Positions 18,101 to 26,756 of a DNA stretch of 64,000 nucleotides are shown here, piece after piece. Numbering within the stretch: position 1 is the first letter of the stretch; each line of letters opens with the position of its first letter. The notes under the pieces were generated by a model. The model did not search any database, was not told where the DNA came from, and saw only the letters and a program-made list of their open reading frames with translations. The DNA is from Deinococcus aetherius (GTDB lineage Bacteria; Deinococcota; Deinococci; Deinococcales; Deinococcaceae). Location: NCBI RefSeq assembly GCF_025997855.1, contig NZ_AP026563.1, positions 1-64,000 of the forward strand. The letters run 5' to 3'. The translations under genes and the position numbers were made by a program.

Positions 18101-20279
18101 TAAGCGCGGCAAGCACCAGGAACTTGTGCGCAAGCTCGGCGTCTTCGGGGCGATGCTCGCCCGCACGAAGATCGCGCAGGAGGGTGAACTCTCCTTTGAG
18201 CTGCTGGGCTGCGACTTCACCGGATTCGACGAGGCCCACGGCCTGAAGAATCTCTTCGCCCCGCCGACCACCTTCGGCGAGACCCCCCGCTTTCTCGGCG
18301 GGGGAGGGGAGAGCCAGCGGGCGCTCGACGCGCTGCACAAGGGCCGCTTCGTCCGGGAGCGGGGCGGCAGCACCTTCGCCTTCACCGCGTCGTGGATCAA
18401 GAACAGCCCGTTGGAGGTCTACTCCATGCTCAGCATGGTCACGGACGCCCTGCCGGGCTACGGCCTTCCAACTGGCGAGGCCCTGATGGAGCAGTACCTG
18501 CGTATCGAGCCGGACATCGTGACCGGGATGGACGGCAGCGTGGAGGTGAAGCCGTGCGTGAAGGGCTTCCGCCGTCTGCGGGAACTTAAAGGCATCATCA
18601 GCGGGCACGTCATCACCCGCTCCTACGGGGACCCGCTGGTTGTCACCCGGGACGGCCAGCCCCTGAAGGTCCCATCGGCGGTGGCGGAAGAAGTGATGAT
18701 CGACATGAGCGAGGAGCAGGCTGTGCTCTACCGGTCGCTGCGTGAACGTGCCCGCACCGCCGACGCCCGGGCCAAGGGGCCGAACCACCCCTTCGCGATC
18801 CTCTGGGAGATGCGCAAGCTTACCGTGGACCCGGTGCTCAAGGGAGTTGGGGGCCGCAACCCGCGCTTCGAGAAGATCACCGAGCTCGCCCTGGAGAACC
18901 GCGCTTCGGGCGGCAAGGGCATCGTGTTCCTCAGCATCGGTGAGAAGGAGGGGTCCTTCGCCCGGCTCAAGGCGCTGCTGGTGGAGGCCGGGTACCCGGA
19001 GCACGAGATCGCCATCGTTTCCAGCGACACGCACAAGAGCAGCGTGGCCCGCCAGGACTTGGAGGACGACTACAACTTCGGGGACCTCTCCCTGATCCTG
19101 GGGACGGATGTGCTGGGGCAGGGGTTCAACCTCCAGCACGGCACGACGCTCATTGTGAACGCCGACATTCCGTGGAACTACGAGGAGATCCGTCAGCGCG
19201 TCGGACGCGGGGCGAGGCAAGGCAACCCGGCGGAACGGGTGCGCAACGTGTACCTGCTGATGCGAGGGTCCTTCGACGCCATCACCTATACGATCATGAG
19301 CGGGAAGAAGTCCTGGCTCTCCCAACTGTGGCTGGACGTGGACGAGTTGGAGAACACAGCCGCGGGCTTCAACGGGGAGGAGATGGCCCTGCTCCTGAGC
19401 GACGACCCCGAGCAGACCCGCCGGGAGATCCAGGAAAAGAAGAAGACGCTCGAAGAACTGACCGGCCGCGCGGCGCTGCGGCGCAATCTCGAAGTCCTGG
19501 CGCGGGTGCTGAGCGTGCGTGAGCGGGTCCAGACCGTCCGCGAGCGGGCCAATGCGCGCAAGAACGGCTGGACGGCCAACGACCACGCCCTGCTGACCCA
19601 GGCGCGGGAGGCGTATGGGCGGGTCAAGCGTGAACTCGACCTGCTGGGGGACTTCAGCTTCGCCCGGCTGCTCGACTACGCGGGCGAGCTGCACTGGATC
19701 GGGGTCCTGCCCGTCCACGTCGGTCTGACCTTCGTGCACGAGGGCGGGCGGGTCGAGGTGACGCAGGTGAGTGCCGGAGCGGTGACGGTGGTCAGGGAGA
19801 CGGGGGAGAGCACCGTGCTGAACTTCCGGCAGGTGACGGGCGCGACCGGGTATGAGGGGAGCACCCACCCCGGGCACTACCGCGAGTCGCTCAGCCTGGG
19901 AGCACGCCCCACGATCAGCCTGCCGAAGAACGCCGCCGTTCATGCCCTGGACGCCCGACGGGTGAACCCGGTGCCGCAGAATCCCGAGGGGGTGATCAGC
20001 GTGAGCGTGAGGGGGGACGAGGTGATGCTGCACGCCAGTCCCGACAAGTACGCGCTGCGCAGCCTGCTGATCACCGGGCACGTGATCATGCATTACGCGG
20101 TCAGGACGGAAGGCGAGCACCTGACCGTCACGCAGGTCGCGGTGCTGAGCAGTGACTCCCAGGTGGTGGAGGGCACCCAGAAGCAGCTTGCTTCCGAGCG
20201 ATTCCGGGAACGCCTGCTCGCCATCGTGGCGATGGCCCTGGGGGCCGACCCGATCCGGGACCGCGCCCACGCCGCCTAA
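15120..20279 (+). CDS. Very large N6-adenine DNA methylase / SNF2-type helicase fusion
   Basis: Protein of 1719 aa; ATG 15120 is chosen after the leader hairpin. The N-terminal half has QFYTPNAVAALLWNLV, ALEPSCGNGAVL (SAM-binding motif I) and NPPY at about 215-218, the catalytic motif of adenine-N6 methylases. The second half is a superfamily 2 helicase: VGLGKTFSLLGL near 845, GFDEAHGLKN near 1037, TDVLGQGFNLQH and QRVGRGARQGN near 1358. Similar giants include P1 DarB-like anti-restriction proteins and phage methylase-helicases. Those relatives protect incoming DNA or replicate it. The position on a plasmid backbone behind a MoxR/VWA pair suggests DNA protection or transfer rather than a restriction system. 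No nuclease motif was seen. Confidence 0.85.
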   Translation: MRQTKGFALTAVTGFLALFGLNSELPYAHMSWPKFSPADKSALALNGRLLTREGYDVVSAPQPAPAPGGEPYGVEVTGGGEQARLGANEAARHEVLAPQPDLAVLRAYSGGGGLGESVDQFYTPNAVAALLWNLVTPFLKLGDEKRPVRALEPSCGNGAVLAHAPEGVLLTGVEMDPVAGRAAAHLHPHASVHVMPLEQYTTRSSDPLFDLVVANPPYGPRGETRALHEPEEVRSERYFMRQILRRVQFQTGLVSVLLPLSLLHGHRHRDWRQELLTSALPLHAVLVPTGAFKAAGAGVTTVLLILRRHDHGVREALSTLGGVQVTDTLLEFVTDPVHRELVERFVDGSSLIITEGEEGAWTHRLRQLSGSFRLSQESILRCGRFGNPLLEGEVDTRQVQRVHDQVQAAMNSAPVLFRTLIETVRERLGEDAARNAETASHGTDLHAIPEGTLSTDRRQAFRLGQWVVTDDFAAPVVAQAVQVAQALQAYLEARELGRPETPQRRRTALALDVQYRATHGAYDRQRFARLIPRYSLFAVLLAHLGALVELNLPDDETYALPITASGMEGITQQLADLMALTEQTLMKYAGVSEPEAVTHLTRHYAFNGEIWVEPGLYYSGHAFLRAEQARAQAEHFGGHRRAALLRQADLFISRVRRANLSELNLSPRDAVIPVAVLEEWVNAYLGSASDQKPLISVRRENGAVRFRLKGGAGQAGVRARSAFDQEKARALENYLNHKTEVEAVRGAGEMSREQYQAERATAIDAAQAYEDQTQAHFGNWLMQSAHVGVVEEAYTYARGAILRPEGTARPLHLPDWRGPEHHPYQVMDIRAMAATTGMVNNYDVGLGKTFSLLGLIAYLKTCGRASRPIIVVPAGLVSNWATNAALALPGWNIVTVGMSVRRDRQGNKVYKTKRDGTPMLDKGGKRIEAWKEDSPVVKREKIASLSAGQVDLVIMSRESFTGIGMLRETRQRLILEDPQYQRNLETQDGYEGLPKRGKHQELVRKLGVFGAMLARTKIAQEGELSFELLGCDFTGFDEAHGLKNLFAPPTTFGETPRFLGGGGESQRALDALHKGRFVRERGGSTFAFTASWIKNSPLEVYSMLSMVTDALPGYGLPTGEALMEQYLRIEPDIVTGMDGSVEVKPCVKGFRRLRELKGIISGHVITRSYGDPLVVTRDGQPLKVPSAVAEEVMIDMSEEQAVLYRSLRERARTADARAKGPNHPFAILWEMRKLTVDPVLKGVGGRNPRFEKITELALENRASGGKGIVFLSIGEKEGSFARLKALLVEAGYPEHEIAIVSSDTHKSSVARQDLEDDYNFGDLSLILGTDVLGQGFNLQHGTTLIVNADIPWNYEEIRQRVGRGARQGNPAERVRNVYLLMRGSFDAITYTIMSGKKSWLSQLWLDVDELENTAAGFNGEEMALLLSDDPEQTRREIQEKKKTLEELTGRAALRRNLEVLARVLSVRERVQTVRERANARKNGWTANDHALLTQAREAYGRVKRELDLLGDFSFARLLDYAGELHWIGVLPVHVGLTFVHEGGRVEVTQVSAGAVTVVRETGESTVLNFRQVTGATGYEGSTHPGHYRESLSLGARPTISLPKNAAVHALDARRVNPVPQNPEGVISVSVRGDEVMLHASPDKYALRSLLITGHVIMHYAVRTEGEHLTVTQVAVLSSDSQVVEGTQKQLASERFRERLLAIVAMALGADPIRDRAHAA

Positions 20280-20283
20280 AGGA

Positions 20284-20302
20284 AAGGGGAGAGGCTCCCC
20301 TT
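20284..20302 (+). terminator. Terminator-like hairpin after the methylase-helicase gene
   Basis: AAGGGGAG, loop AGG, CTCCCCTT: a perfect 8-bp stem that starts 5 nt after the stop codon. Confidence 0.5.
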
Positions 20303-20715
20303 CTCCCTCTCCGGGGGAACAGCGCCCCGGAGACTCGGGGACGGTGTCTACCTCTCCCCGATTTGGAGCGCCCGGCACGCCCACGAGAACGCCGTGCAGG
20401 ACATGCAGGCGGACCACTCGCTGTGCGCCCGAATTGCGCAGGCGGTGCAGCCTCGCACCTCGCCCGTTCCTCGGTCCTAGCTGAGGCGTGTCTCCACCTG
20501 CGACCAGCTGCCCCGCAACACCATCGAGTTGCATGCTCCCCATCCCGCAACCGAGTTCAAGGTGGGCTGGGTCGTGCTTTGCTCTAGACGAGGCGGCAGG
20601 TCGGAACGTCATCCGAGCCACCCTCGGGTCTGGCCAGACGACTGCCCTCCTTGGAGATGTTCGAGGCCTGACCCTCTCCCGCTGGGGCGGAAGGTCTTCC
20701 CGGCGGAGGTAACCC
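20303..20715 (+). pseudogene. Gap with a probable decayed gene behind its own leader hairpin
   Basis: A CCCTC box (20305-20309) and stem CTCCGGGG/CCCCGGAG (20309-20332) resemble the leaders of intact genes. The frame from about 20343 has high GC at third positions and reads, in parts, GVYLSPIWSARHAHENAVQDM and, after one in-frame TAG at 20478, LPRNTIELHAPHPATEFKVG. No proper start is visible. This suggests a broken gene of unknown family between the helicase and the 20716 gene. Confidence 0.35.
20678..20690 (+). promoter_or_regulatory. CCCTC-box leader hairpin (copy 6, weak)
   Basis: CCCTC at 20672-20676, CCGC, loop TGGG, GCGG. A Shine-Dalgarno sequence (ggaggt) follows, then ATG 20716. Confidence 0.5.
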
Positions 20716-21147
<432 letters not shown>

Positions 21148-21291
21148 GGCGCACTGACCCCCGACGCTGATAAACCCAGGCCGGTAGCGCGGTCAGGGCC
21201 GTTCCCCGCGCCGCTTTCCGCGCCTCGCCGCTTTGTCCAACCCGAGTCTCCAGCATCATGATGTCATGTGCCTGTGCTGCTGGGAGGGGCA

Positions 21292-23307
21292 ATGAAGCTG
21301 CTGATCGTCGAATCCCCGGCCAAAGCCAAGAAGATCCAGAGCCTCCTCGGTCGCGGCTGGACGGTCCGGGCTTGCCTCGGCCACGTCCGGGACCTCCCCG
21401 CCCGCAAGGAGGACCTGCCCGAGAAGCACTGTGCCCTTCCCTGGGCACGGCTCGGTGTGAACGTCGAGGACAATTACGCGCCGCTGTACGTCATCCGCGA
21501 GGGCAAGCACAAGACCATCCAGGACCTCAAAGCCGCCGCCAAGGGGGCCGAGCAGGTCCTGCTGGCCTCCGACCCGGACCGGGAAGGGGAGAGCATCGCC
21601 TGGCACCTCGCCGTCCTCCTCGGCCTGGGTAAAGAGGCTCAGCGTGTGACCTACCAGGAGATCACCCAATCTGCCCTGCGGCAGGCCGTCGCCCACCCTC
21701 GCCCCATCGACTATCACCTGGTCGGGGCGCAGGAGACTCGGCGGGTGCTCGATCGCCTGGCCGGGTACGGGGTCAGCCCCCTGCTGTGGTCGGCGGTGGG
21801 CGGGAACCAGTCAGCGGGGCGGGTGCAGTCCGCGGCGCTGATGCTCCTGTCGCAGCGGGAACAAAGCCGTTTGGCCTTCGTGCCTGCGAGCTACTGGCGG
21901 GTGACGGTGGGGGTGGACAGCTGCCCGCCCTTTCGCGCGACCGTGGTGGCCCTGCGGGACGTGCCCCTGGCGACGGCTGCCAGCTTTACTCCACAAGGCG
22001 AACTGAAGCCGGACGTGCAGGTCGTGCAACTAGACGCTGGGAAGGCTGAGCAACTTAAAGCGTACCTGGAACGGCAGTGGGGCGTGGTGCAGGCCGTGGA
22101 GGTGACGCCGGTCACCCGTAAGCCCCCGGCTCCGTTCACCACGTCCACCCTGCAACAAGCGGCGAACGCGCGCTTGAAACTGGGTGCGGCGACGGTCACG
22201 AAACTCGCGCAAGCCCTGTACGAGAACGGCTTCATCACCTACATCCGCACGGACAGTCCGAGCCTGAGTGAGGAAGCCCAGACCCTGGCGCGAGAGGCCA
22301 TCCAGGGCCGCTTTGGGCCGACTGCTCTCCCAGAAAAGGCCCGGCAGTACGCTACGCGGAGCGCGAACGCCCAGGAGGCGCACGAAGCCATCCGACCGGC
22401 GGGGAAGTTCCTCATCCCGGAGGACGCTGGCCTCAGTGGGGACGAACTCGCCCTGTACCGGTTGATCTACGACCGCACGCTGGCCTCGCAGATGCGGGAC
22501 GCCACTGGTGAGAAGACCAGCATCACGCTGAAAGCTGGGCAGGTGACGTTGCACGCCAGCGGCACCCGCCTGATCGAGAAGGGCTTCACGGTCCTGTACG
22601 ACGATCAGGAGGCGGACGAGGACGAGCAGGCCCTGCCCCGGGTGCAGGTGGGGGAGAGCTTCGCCCTGAGGGACGCACGGGCGGAGGAGAAACGCTCCAG
22701 CGCCCCGGCCCGGTACACCGAGGGGAAGTTCGTGCAGCTCATGGAGCGAGCCGGGATTGGGCGGCCCAGCACCTACGGGAGCACGCTGGACACCTTGCAG
22801 AAACGCGGGTACGTGACCGTGCGCCAACGGCAACTGCACGTGACACCCCTGGGCCTGCTCATCGCGGGGTATTTGATGCGGCAGGTGCCGCAACTGGTGG
22901 ACACGACCTTCACGGCGCAGATGGAGCGGGACCTCGACCGTATCGCGGAGGGGGAACTGACGCGCACACAGTACCTGGATGGGGTGTGGAAGGGGAACCT
23001 TGCTCCGGCCATCGAGCGGGCGGGACGCACGCCGCCTCGTGTTCAGGTGCCGCATCTGGACGCGGTGTTCGAGGTGAGGGCGGGGCAAGTCCAAGTGCGG
23101 GCGCAGGGGCGGAGTGTGCCGCTGCCGGAGGGTCTGCTGCCCGAGGACCTGACGGAGAAGACGTTGGCAGACGTGCTGAACGGGACGTTCAAGGGGAAAC
23201 GAATAAAGCGGGAGGCCAGCACGAAAGGCAAGGCGCCGAGGAAGACCCGGCGCACTGCGGGGTCATCCGGCAAGGCGTCGGCTCGGAAGGGCGCGAGAAG
23301 CCCCTGA
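21292..23307 (+). CDS. topA: DNA topoisomerase I (type IA), plasmid-type short form
   Basis: Protein of 671 aa. ATG 21292 has a ribosome site (gggaggggca) and begins MKLLIVESPAKAKKI, the standard TOPRIM start; the GTG at 21268 is less likely. ASDPDREGES supplies the acidic metal-binding residues. The active-site Tyr is in GFITYIRTDSP at about residue 317, and GIGRPSTYG lies further on. The C-terminus ends in a Lys/Arg/Ser-rich tail without Cys-rich zinc ribbons, shorter than chromosomal TopA. Type IA enzymes relax negative supercoils and can decatenate single-stranded joints. Mobile elements with PRTRC clusters often carry such extra copies; that is from memory of the family. Confidence 0.93.
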   Translation: MKLLIVESPAKAKKIQSLLGRGWTVRACLGHVRDLPARKEDLPEKHCALPWARLGVNVEDNYAPLYVIREGKHKTIQDLKAAAKGAEQVLLASDPDREGESIAWHLAVLLGLGKEAQRVTYQEITQSALRQAVAHPRPIDYHLVGAQETRRVLDRLAGYGVSPLLWSAVGGNQSAGRVQSAALMLLSQREQSRLAFVPASYWRVTVGVDSCPPFRATVVALRDVPLATAASFTPQGELKPDVQVVQLDAGKAEQLKAYLERQWGVVQAVEVTPVTRKPPAPFTTSTLQQAANARLKLGAATVTKLAQALYENGFITYIRTDSPSLSEEAQTLAREAIQGRFGPTALPEKARQYATRSANAQEAHEAIRPAGKFLIPEDAGLSGDELALYRLIYDRTLASQMRDATGEKTSITLKAGQVTLHASGTRLIEKGFTVLYDDQEADEDEQALPRVQVGESFALRDARAEEKRSSAPARYTEGKFVQLMERAGIGRPSTYGSTLDTLQKRGYVTVRQRQLHVTPLGLLIAGYLMRQVPQLVDTTFTAQMERDLDRIAEGELTRTQYLDGVWKGNLAPAIERAGRTPPRVQVPHLDAVFEVRAGQVQVRAQGRSVPLPEGLLPEDLTEKTLADVLNGTFKGKRIKREASTKGKAPRKTRRTAGSSGKASARKGARSP

Positions 23308-23321
23308 AGTGCAGGGCGGCG

Positions 23322-23492
23322 GTGGCGCTCGTGCAGGCCGGCTCGCGGCTGATCATCCGAACACAGGAGGAAGGGCGCCTGCTGGAGGGTGCCTGGGAGG
23401 CCCTCACCGAAGACCGCCGCGAGCCGCGATCCCCGGCGGTCGAGTTTCCCCTGCCTTCCAACCTGAGCCGTACCTACGCTGCAAGGCGATGA
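23322..23492 (+). CDS. Possible small protein downstream of topA
   Basis: A 56-codon frame from GTG 23322 (another GTG at 23331). It reads MALVQAGSRLIIRTQEEGRL and later PLPSNLSRTYAARR and has plausible codon use. The stop lies 11 nt before the target duplication of the Tn3-family transposon. A second frame through the same DNA (ending at 23509) was interrupted by the insertion. Function unknown; low confidence. Confidence 0.35.
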   Translation: MALVQAGSRLIIRTQEEGRLLEGAWEALTEDRREPRSPAVEFPLPSNLSRTYAARR

Positions 23493-23503
23493 AGACCCAG
23501 GCC

Positions 23504-23508
23504 AACTA
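23504..23508. repeat. Target site duplication AACTA (left) of the Tn3-family transposon
   Basis: AACTA directly precedes the left inverted repeat, and the same five bases directly follow the right one at 30637-30641. Five-base duplications are the rule for Tn3-family transposition. Confidence 0.9.
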
Positions 23509-23550
23509 GGCCCAGTGTCAGGGAAGCTGCCGTGAGGCGCAACGGGCAAG
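23509..23550 (+). repeat. Left terminal inverted repeat of the Tn3-family transposon
   Basis: The first 34 bases match the right end exactly (reverse complement). The match continues to base 42 with one mismatch and a 1-bp gap. The inner side of the right end runs into ccacgctcag, close to the ACGCTAAG typical of the family. Confidence 0.88.
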
Positions 23551-23575
23551 TTGACCCCCTGCCTATGCTGAGCGA

Positions 23576-24181
23576 GTGAACGCCGCCCTCGAAGGTCTGC
23601 TCGTTGGCTTCAGTCTGATCGTCGCCATCGGCGCGCAGAATGCCTTCGTCCTGCGCGCCGGGCTCCGGCGGCAACACCCCCTCACTGTCGCCCTCGTTAG
23701 TACCCTGGGCGACGTGCTCCTCATCACCCTCGGCGCCCTCGGCCTGGGCAGCCTGATCGCCGCCAGCGACCTCCTGCGCACCCTCGCTACCTGGGGCGGC
23801 GCCGCCTTCCTCTTCTGGTTCGGCTTCCGTTCCCTGCACTCGGCTCGGCAAGGTGGGCACCTCGACCTCTCCTCCTCCAGCGTCCCCACCAGTATCCGTT
23901 CCGCCGCCCTCACCGCCCTGGGCTTTAGCCTGCTCAACCCGCACGTCTACCTCGATACCGTCGTGTTGCTGGGCACCGTCGCGTCCCGGCATGTCGGGAC
24001 TGAGCGTGCCGCCTTCACCCTAGGTGCCTCACTCGCCTCCGCCGCCTGGTTCTTCGCGCTGGCCTACGGGGCCGGTCGTCTGGTGCCCCTGTTTCAACAT
24101 CCCCTGGCCTGGCGGGTCCTCGACGTGCTCATCGCTGCCGTAGTCTGGACTCTGGCCGTTCGCCTCCTCCTCGGGCATTGA
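23576..24181 (+). CDS. LysE/ArgO-type amino acid exporter
   Basis: Protein of 201 aa starting at GTG 23576, 6 nt after a -10 candidate TATGCT (23564-23569), so probably leaderless. IGAQNAFVLRAGL near the N-terminus and LNPHVYLDTVVLLG in the middle are the hallmark segments of LysE/ArgO. Five to six hydrophobic segments fill the sequence. The family exports Lys or Arg from the cytoplasm and is usually switched on by a regulator that senses the amino acid. Here an Lrp-type gene lies 3 nt away in convergent orientation. Its substrate cannot be told from the sequence, but the neighbouring aspartate-pathway enzyme fits lysine, threonine or homoserine. Confidence 0.9.
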   Translation: MNAALEGLLVGFSLIVAIGAQNAFVLRAGLRRQHPLTVALVSTLGDVLLITLGALGLGSLIAASDLLRTLATWGGAAFLFWFGFRSLHSARQGGHLDLSSSSVPTSIRSAALTALGFSLLNPHVYLDTVVLLGTVASRHVGTERAAFTLGASLASAAWFFALAYGAGRLVPLFQHPLAWRVLDVLIAAVVWTLAVRLLLGH

Positions 24182-24184
24182 CGG

Positions 24185-24655
24185 TCAGGTCGGCGTGGAG
24201 AGTCGCTCGGCCACCCGGCCTTCCAGCGGTGAGGAAAGCACGATAGACGTGGTGAGCTGCCCGAACATGGTGAAGCGGTCCGTCACCTGCTCCAGATGCG
24301 GGATATCGCGCACCGCCACCTTCAGGATGAAGCAATCGCTGCCTGTCCCCCGGTGTGCCTCCAGCACCTCCGGCGTCTTGTTCACGACCTCCGCCACCTT
24401 GACCTTCACGTCTCCGTAGGCACTGATCCGCACGAAGGCGAGCAACGGACGACCCGCCCGGCCCAGGTTGACCTGAGCCCGGTAGCCGCTGATGACCCCT
24501 GCGTCCTCCAGCTTGCGCACCCGTTCTGCCGCCGCGGGCGCCGACAAGCCGACCCGCCGCCCCAACTCGGCCATCGAGAGCCGCGCGTCCGCTTGTAACT
24601 CGTCGAGGATGTGCCACCCTACCTCATCCAGCAGCCTTTCAGCGTCGAAGGTCAT
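24185..24655 (-). CDS. Lrp/AsnC-family transcriptional regulator
   Basis: Protein of 156 aa. The N-terminal HTH reads ILDELQADARLSMAELGRRVGLS and continues AERVRKLEDAGVISGY (cited in parts), and the C-terminal RAM domain includes LLAFVRISAYGD and TGSDCFILKVAVRD. Lrp proteins bind amino acids and regulate transport and biosynthesis. A -10 candidate TAGAAT lies 6 nt before ATG 24655, again a leaderless arrangement. It is divergent from the aspartate-semialdehyde dehydrogenase gene (123 bp apart) and convergent with the lysE-type gene, so it is well placed to control the whole cargo. Confidence 0.92.
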   Translation of the reverse strand: MTFDAERLLDEVGWHILDELQADARLSMAELGRRVGLSAPAAAERVRKLEDAGVISGYRAQVNLGRAGRPLLAFVRISAYGDVKVKVAEVVNKTPEVLEAHRGTGSDCFILKVAVRDIPHLEQVTDRFTMFGQLTTSIVLSSPLEGRVAERLSTPT

Positions 24656-24778
24656 GTAATGATTCTACTTTCGATGGCAAAAGGTGAGGGGCTTTTTGAG
24701 TCTCGTCTCCTGCTGTCCGGTTCCTGTCTCCTTCTTGAGAATGAAGGGCACGCCTTGTTGTAAGGCGCAAGGAGACGC

Positions 24779-25828
24779 ATGCCCCAGAAACTGCGCGCCG
24801 GGATTCTCGCGGCGACCGGCACCATCGGCCAACGCTTCGTAGAACTGCTCGCCGACCACCCCCACTTCGAGATCACCGCGCTTGCCGCCTCCAGCAACTC
24901 CGCCGGGAAGACCTACCGTGAGGCCTGTGCCTGGCAACTCTCCAGCGATCCCCCCGCCAGCGTCGCCGGGATGGTCGTGCGTGAATGCACGCCGGACCTG
25001 GAGTGCGACGTGGTGTTCAGCGCCCTGCCGACGGACCAGGCCCGGGACCTGGAGCCGCAGTTCGCCGCCGCCGGGTACAAGGTGTTCACCAACGCCTCGG
25101 CCTACCGGATGCAGGGGGACGTGCCCCTGCTCATTCCCGAGGTTAATCCTGATCACCTGCAACTGGTGAAGCAGCAAAAGGTCTTCTCGTCCGGGGGCTT
25201 CATCGCGGCCAACCCCAATTGCTCCGCCGCGGTGGTCGTTCCCGCCCTGGCCCCACTGCACCGGACCTTCGGGGTGCGGGCGGTCATCGTCAACACCATG
25301 CAGGCGCTCTCGGGGGCAGGCTACCCGGGCGTGCCCTCGCTCGATGCCCTGGACAACGTGATTCCCTACATCCCCACCGAGGAAGAGAAGATGGCGGCCG
25401 AGGCGAAGAAGATGCTCGGCGACCTGCTGGACGGGCACCACCACGACGCGGCCTTCAAATTCAGCGCCCACTGCAACCGGGTGCCCACCCGCGACGGCCA
25501 TATCGAGACGGTCTCCGTGGCCCTGGAGCGGCCCGCCTCCCTGGAGGACATCGCCCGGGTCTGGCGGGAGTGGACGCCTGAGCCACAGCAACTCGGCCTC
25601 CCCACCGCGCCGTACCCCGTCATCTCGCTGCGCACGGAACCCAACCGGCCACAGACGCGCCTCGACCGCGACGCAGGACGGGGCATGACGGTGACGGTCG
25701 GGCGGCTGCGGGCGTGCGAGGTGCTGGACTTCAAGTTCGTGGCGCTGGCCCACAATGCCGTTCGCGGCGCGGCGGGGGGCTCGGTGCTGAACGCAGAGTT
25801 GGCCCTGGCGCGTGGGTACCTGGGATGA
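24779..25828 (+). CDS. asd: Aspartate-semialdehyde dehydrogenase (archaeal/fungal-type)
   Basis: Protein of 349 aa with ribosome site aaggagacgc. The Rossmann start is LRAGILAATGTIGQRFVELL. The catalytic Cys is in AANPNCSAAVVVPAL, and SAHCNRVPTRDGH holds the substrate-binding residues. The enzyme makes aspartate semialdehyde, the branch point to lysine, threonine and methionine. The sequence style is that of the archaeal/fungal subgroup rather than the common bacterial one, which fits horizontal transfer but is also known in Deinococcus-type genomes. Its stop overlaps the start of the EamA gene as ATGA, so the two are translated together. Confidence 0.9.
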   Translation: MPQKLRAGILAATGTIGQRFVELLADHPHFEITALAASSNSAGKTYREACAWQLSSDPPASVAGMVVRECTPDLECDVVFSALPTDQARDLEPQFAAAGYKVFTNASAYRMQGDVPLLIPEVNPDHLQLVKQQKVFSSGGFIAANPNCSAAVVVPALAPLHRTFGVRAVIVNTMQALSGAGYPGVPSLDALDNVIPYIPTEEEKMAAEAKKMLGDLLDGHHHDAAFKFSAHCNRVPTRDGHIETVSVALERPASLEDIARVWREWTPEPQQLGLPTAPYPVISLRTEPNRPQTRLDRDAGRGMTVTVGRLRACEVLDFKFVALAHNAVRGAAGGSVLNAELALARGYLG

Positions 25829-26724
25829 GTTCGGCTGGGGCACAGGGGGCGCGCTCCGGCCTCGACCTGACGCTCGTGCTCGCCGCAGCCGTGACGCTGA
25901 TCCTCTGGGCCTCGGCTTTCCCGGGCATCCGGGCGGGCCTGGCGGGGTACGAACCCGCACATCTCGTGGTGCTGCGCTTTCTGGTGGCCTCACTGGCCCT
26001 GCTGCTGATCGCGCCGTTCGCGCGGGTCCGCGTGCCGCAACGCCGCCACCTGCCCCACCTGCTGCTGCTCGGAGGCGTCGGCATCACCGCGTACAACCTG
26101 GCCCTGAGCTGGGGCGAGACCCACGTGACGGCGGGCGCGGCGAGCCTGCTGGTGAACACCGGCCCGATCTTCACCGCGCTGCTGGCCCTGATGTTTCTGG
26201 GCGAGCGGTTGCGCCCCTGGGGCTGGCTCGGGCTGCTGGTGAGCTTCAGCGGCGCCGGAGTCATCGCCCTGACCTCGGGCGATGGGCTTGCCCTGAATCC
26301 CTGGGCGCTTCTGGTGCTTCTGGCGGCGGTACTCCAGGCATCGTCGTTCATCCTGCAAAAGCCGCTGTTCACGCACTATCGGCCCCTGGAGTTGACGTGC
26401 TACGCGATCTGGGGCGGCACGGGGCTGAGCCTGGTGTTCCTGCCGGGTCTGGGGGGAGCCGTCCGGGAAGCGCCGCTGCATGCAACCCTGGCCGTGGTGT
26501 ACCTCGGCCTGTTCCCGGCGGCGCTGGCGTACCTGGCGTGGGCCGTCGTGCTGTCCAGGTTGCCCGCCGGACGGGCGGGCAGCCTGCTGTATGCGGTGCC
26601 GGTCCTGGCCTTCGGGATCGCGTGGGTGTGGCTGGGGGAAGTGCCGACCCTTGGGGCCGTGCTGGGTGGGGTGCTCGCGCTGGGCGGCGTAGTCCTCGTT
26701 AACACCCTGGGTCGGACACGTTGA
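25825..26724 (+). CDS. EamA/DMT-family transporter
   Basis: Protein of 299 aa. The start ATG 25825 overlaps the preceding stop. Ten hydrophobic segments alternate with short loops. LILWASAFPGIRAGL and the repeated half near LLVLLAAVLQASSFILQKPL mark the two EamA repeats. Members such as RhtA or YdcZ-like proteins export threonine, homoserine or other metabolites. Coupled translation with asd suggests export of an aspartate-family product. The last Tn3 cargo gene before the recombination site. Confidence 0.88.
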   Translation: MSSAGAQGARSGLDLTLVLAAAVTLILWASAFPGIRAGLAGYEPAHLVVLRFLVASLALLLIAPFARVRVPQRRHLPHLLLLGGVGITAYNLALSWGETHVTAGAASLLVNTGPIFTALLALMFLGERLRPWGWLGLLVSFSGAGVIALTSGDGLALNPWALLVLLAAVLQASSFILQKPLFTHYRPLELTCYAIWGGTGLSLVFLPGLGGAVREAPLHATLAVVYLGLFPAALAYLAWAVVLSRLPAGRAGSLLYAVPVLAFGIAWVWLGEVPTLGAVLGGVLALGGVVLVNTLGRTR

Positions 26725-26756
26725 GCGGAGAGGTGGCCCATCGCCGGGGCACGCTT

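Noticed and set aside
23309..23509. 66-codon frame across the left end of the transposon (ending MKTQAN)
   Set aside because: Composition is Arg/Gly/Pro-rich and unlike a protein; joining it to the right flank gives only about 20 more residues without recognisable features.
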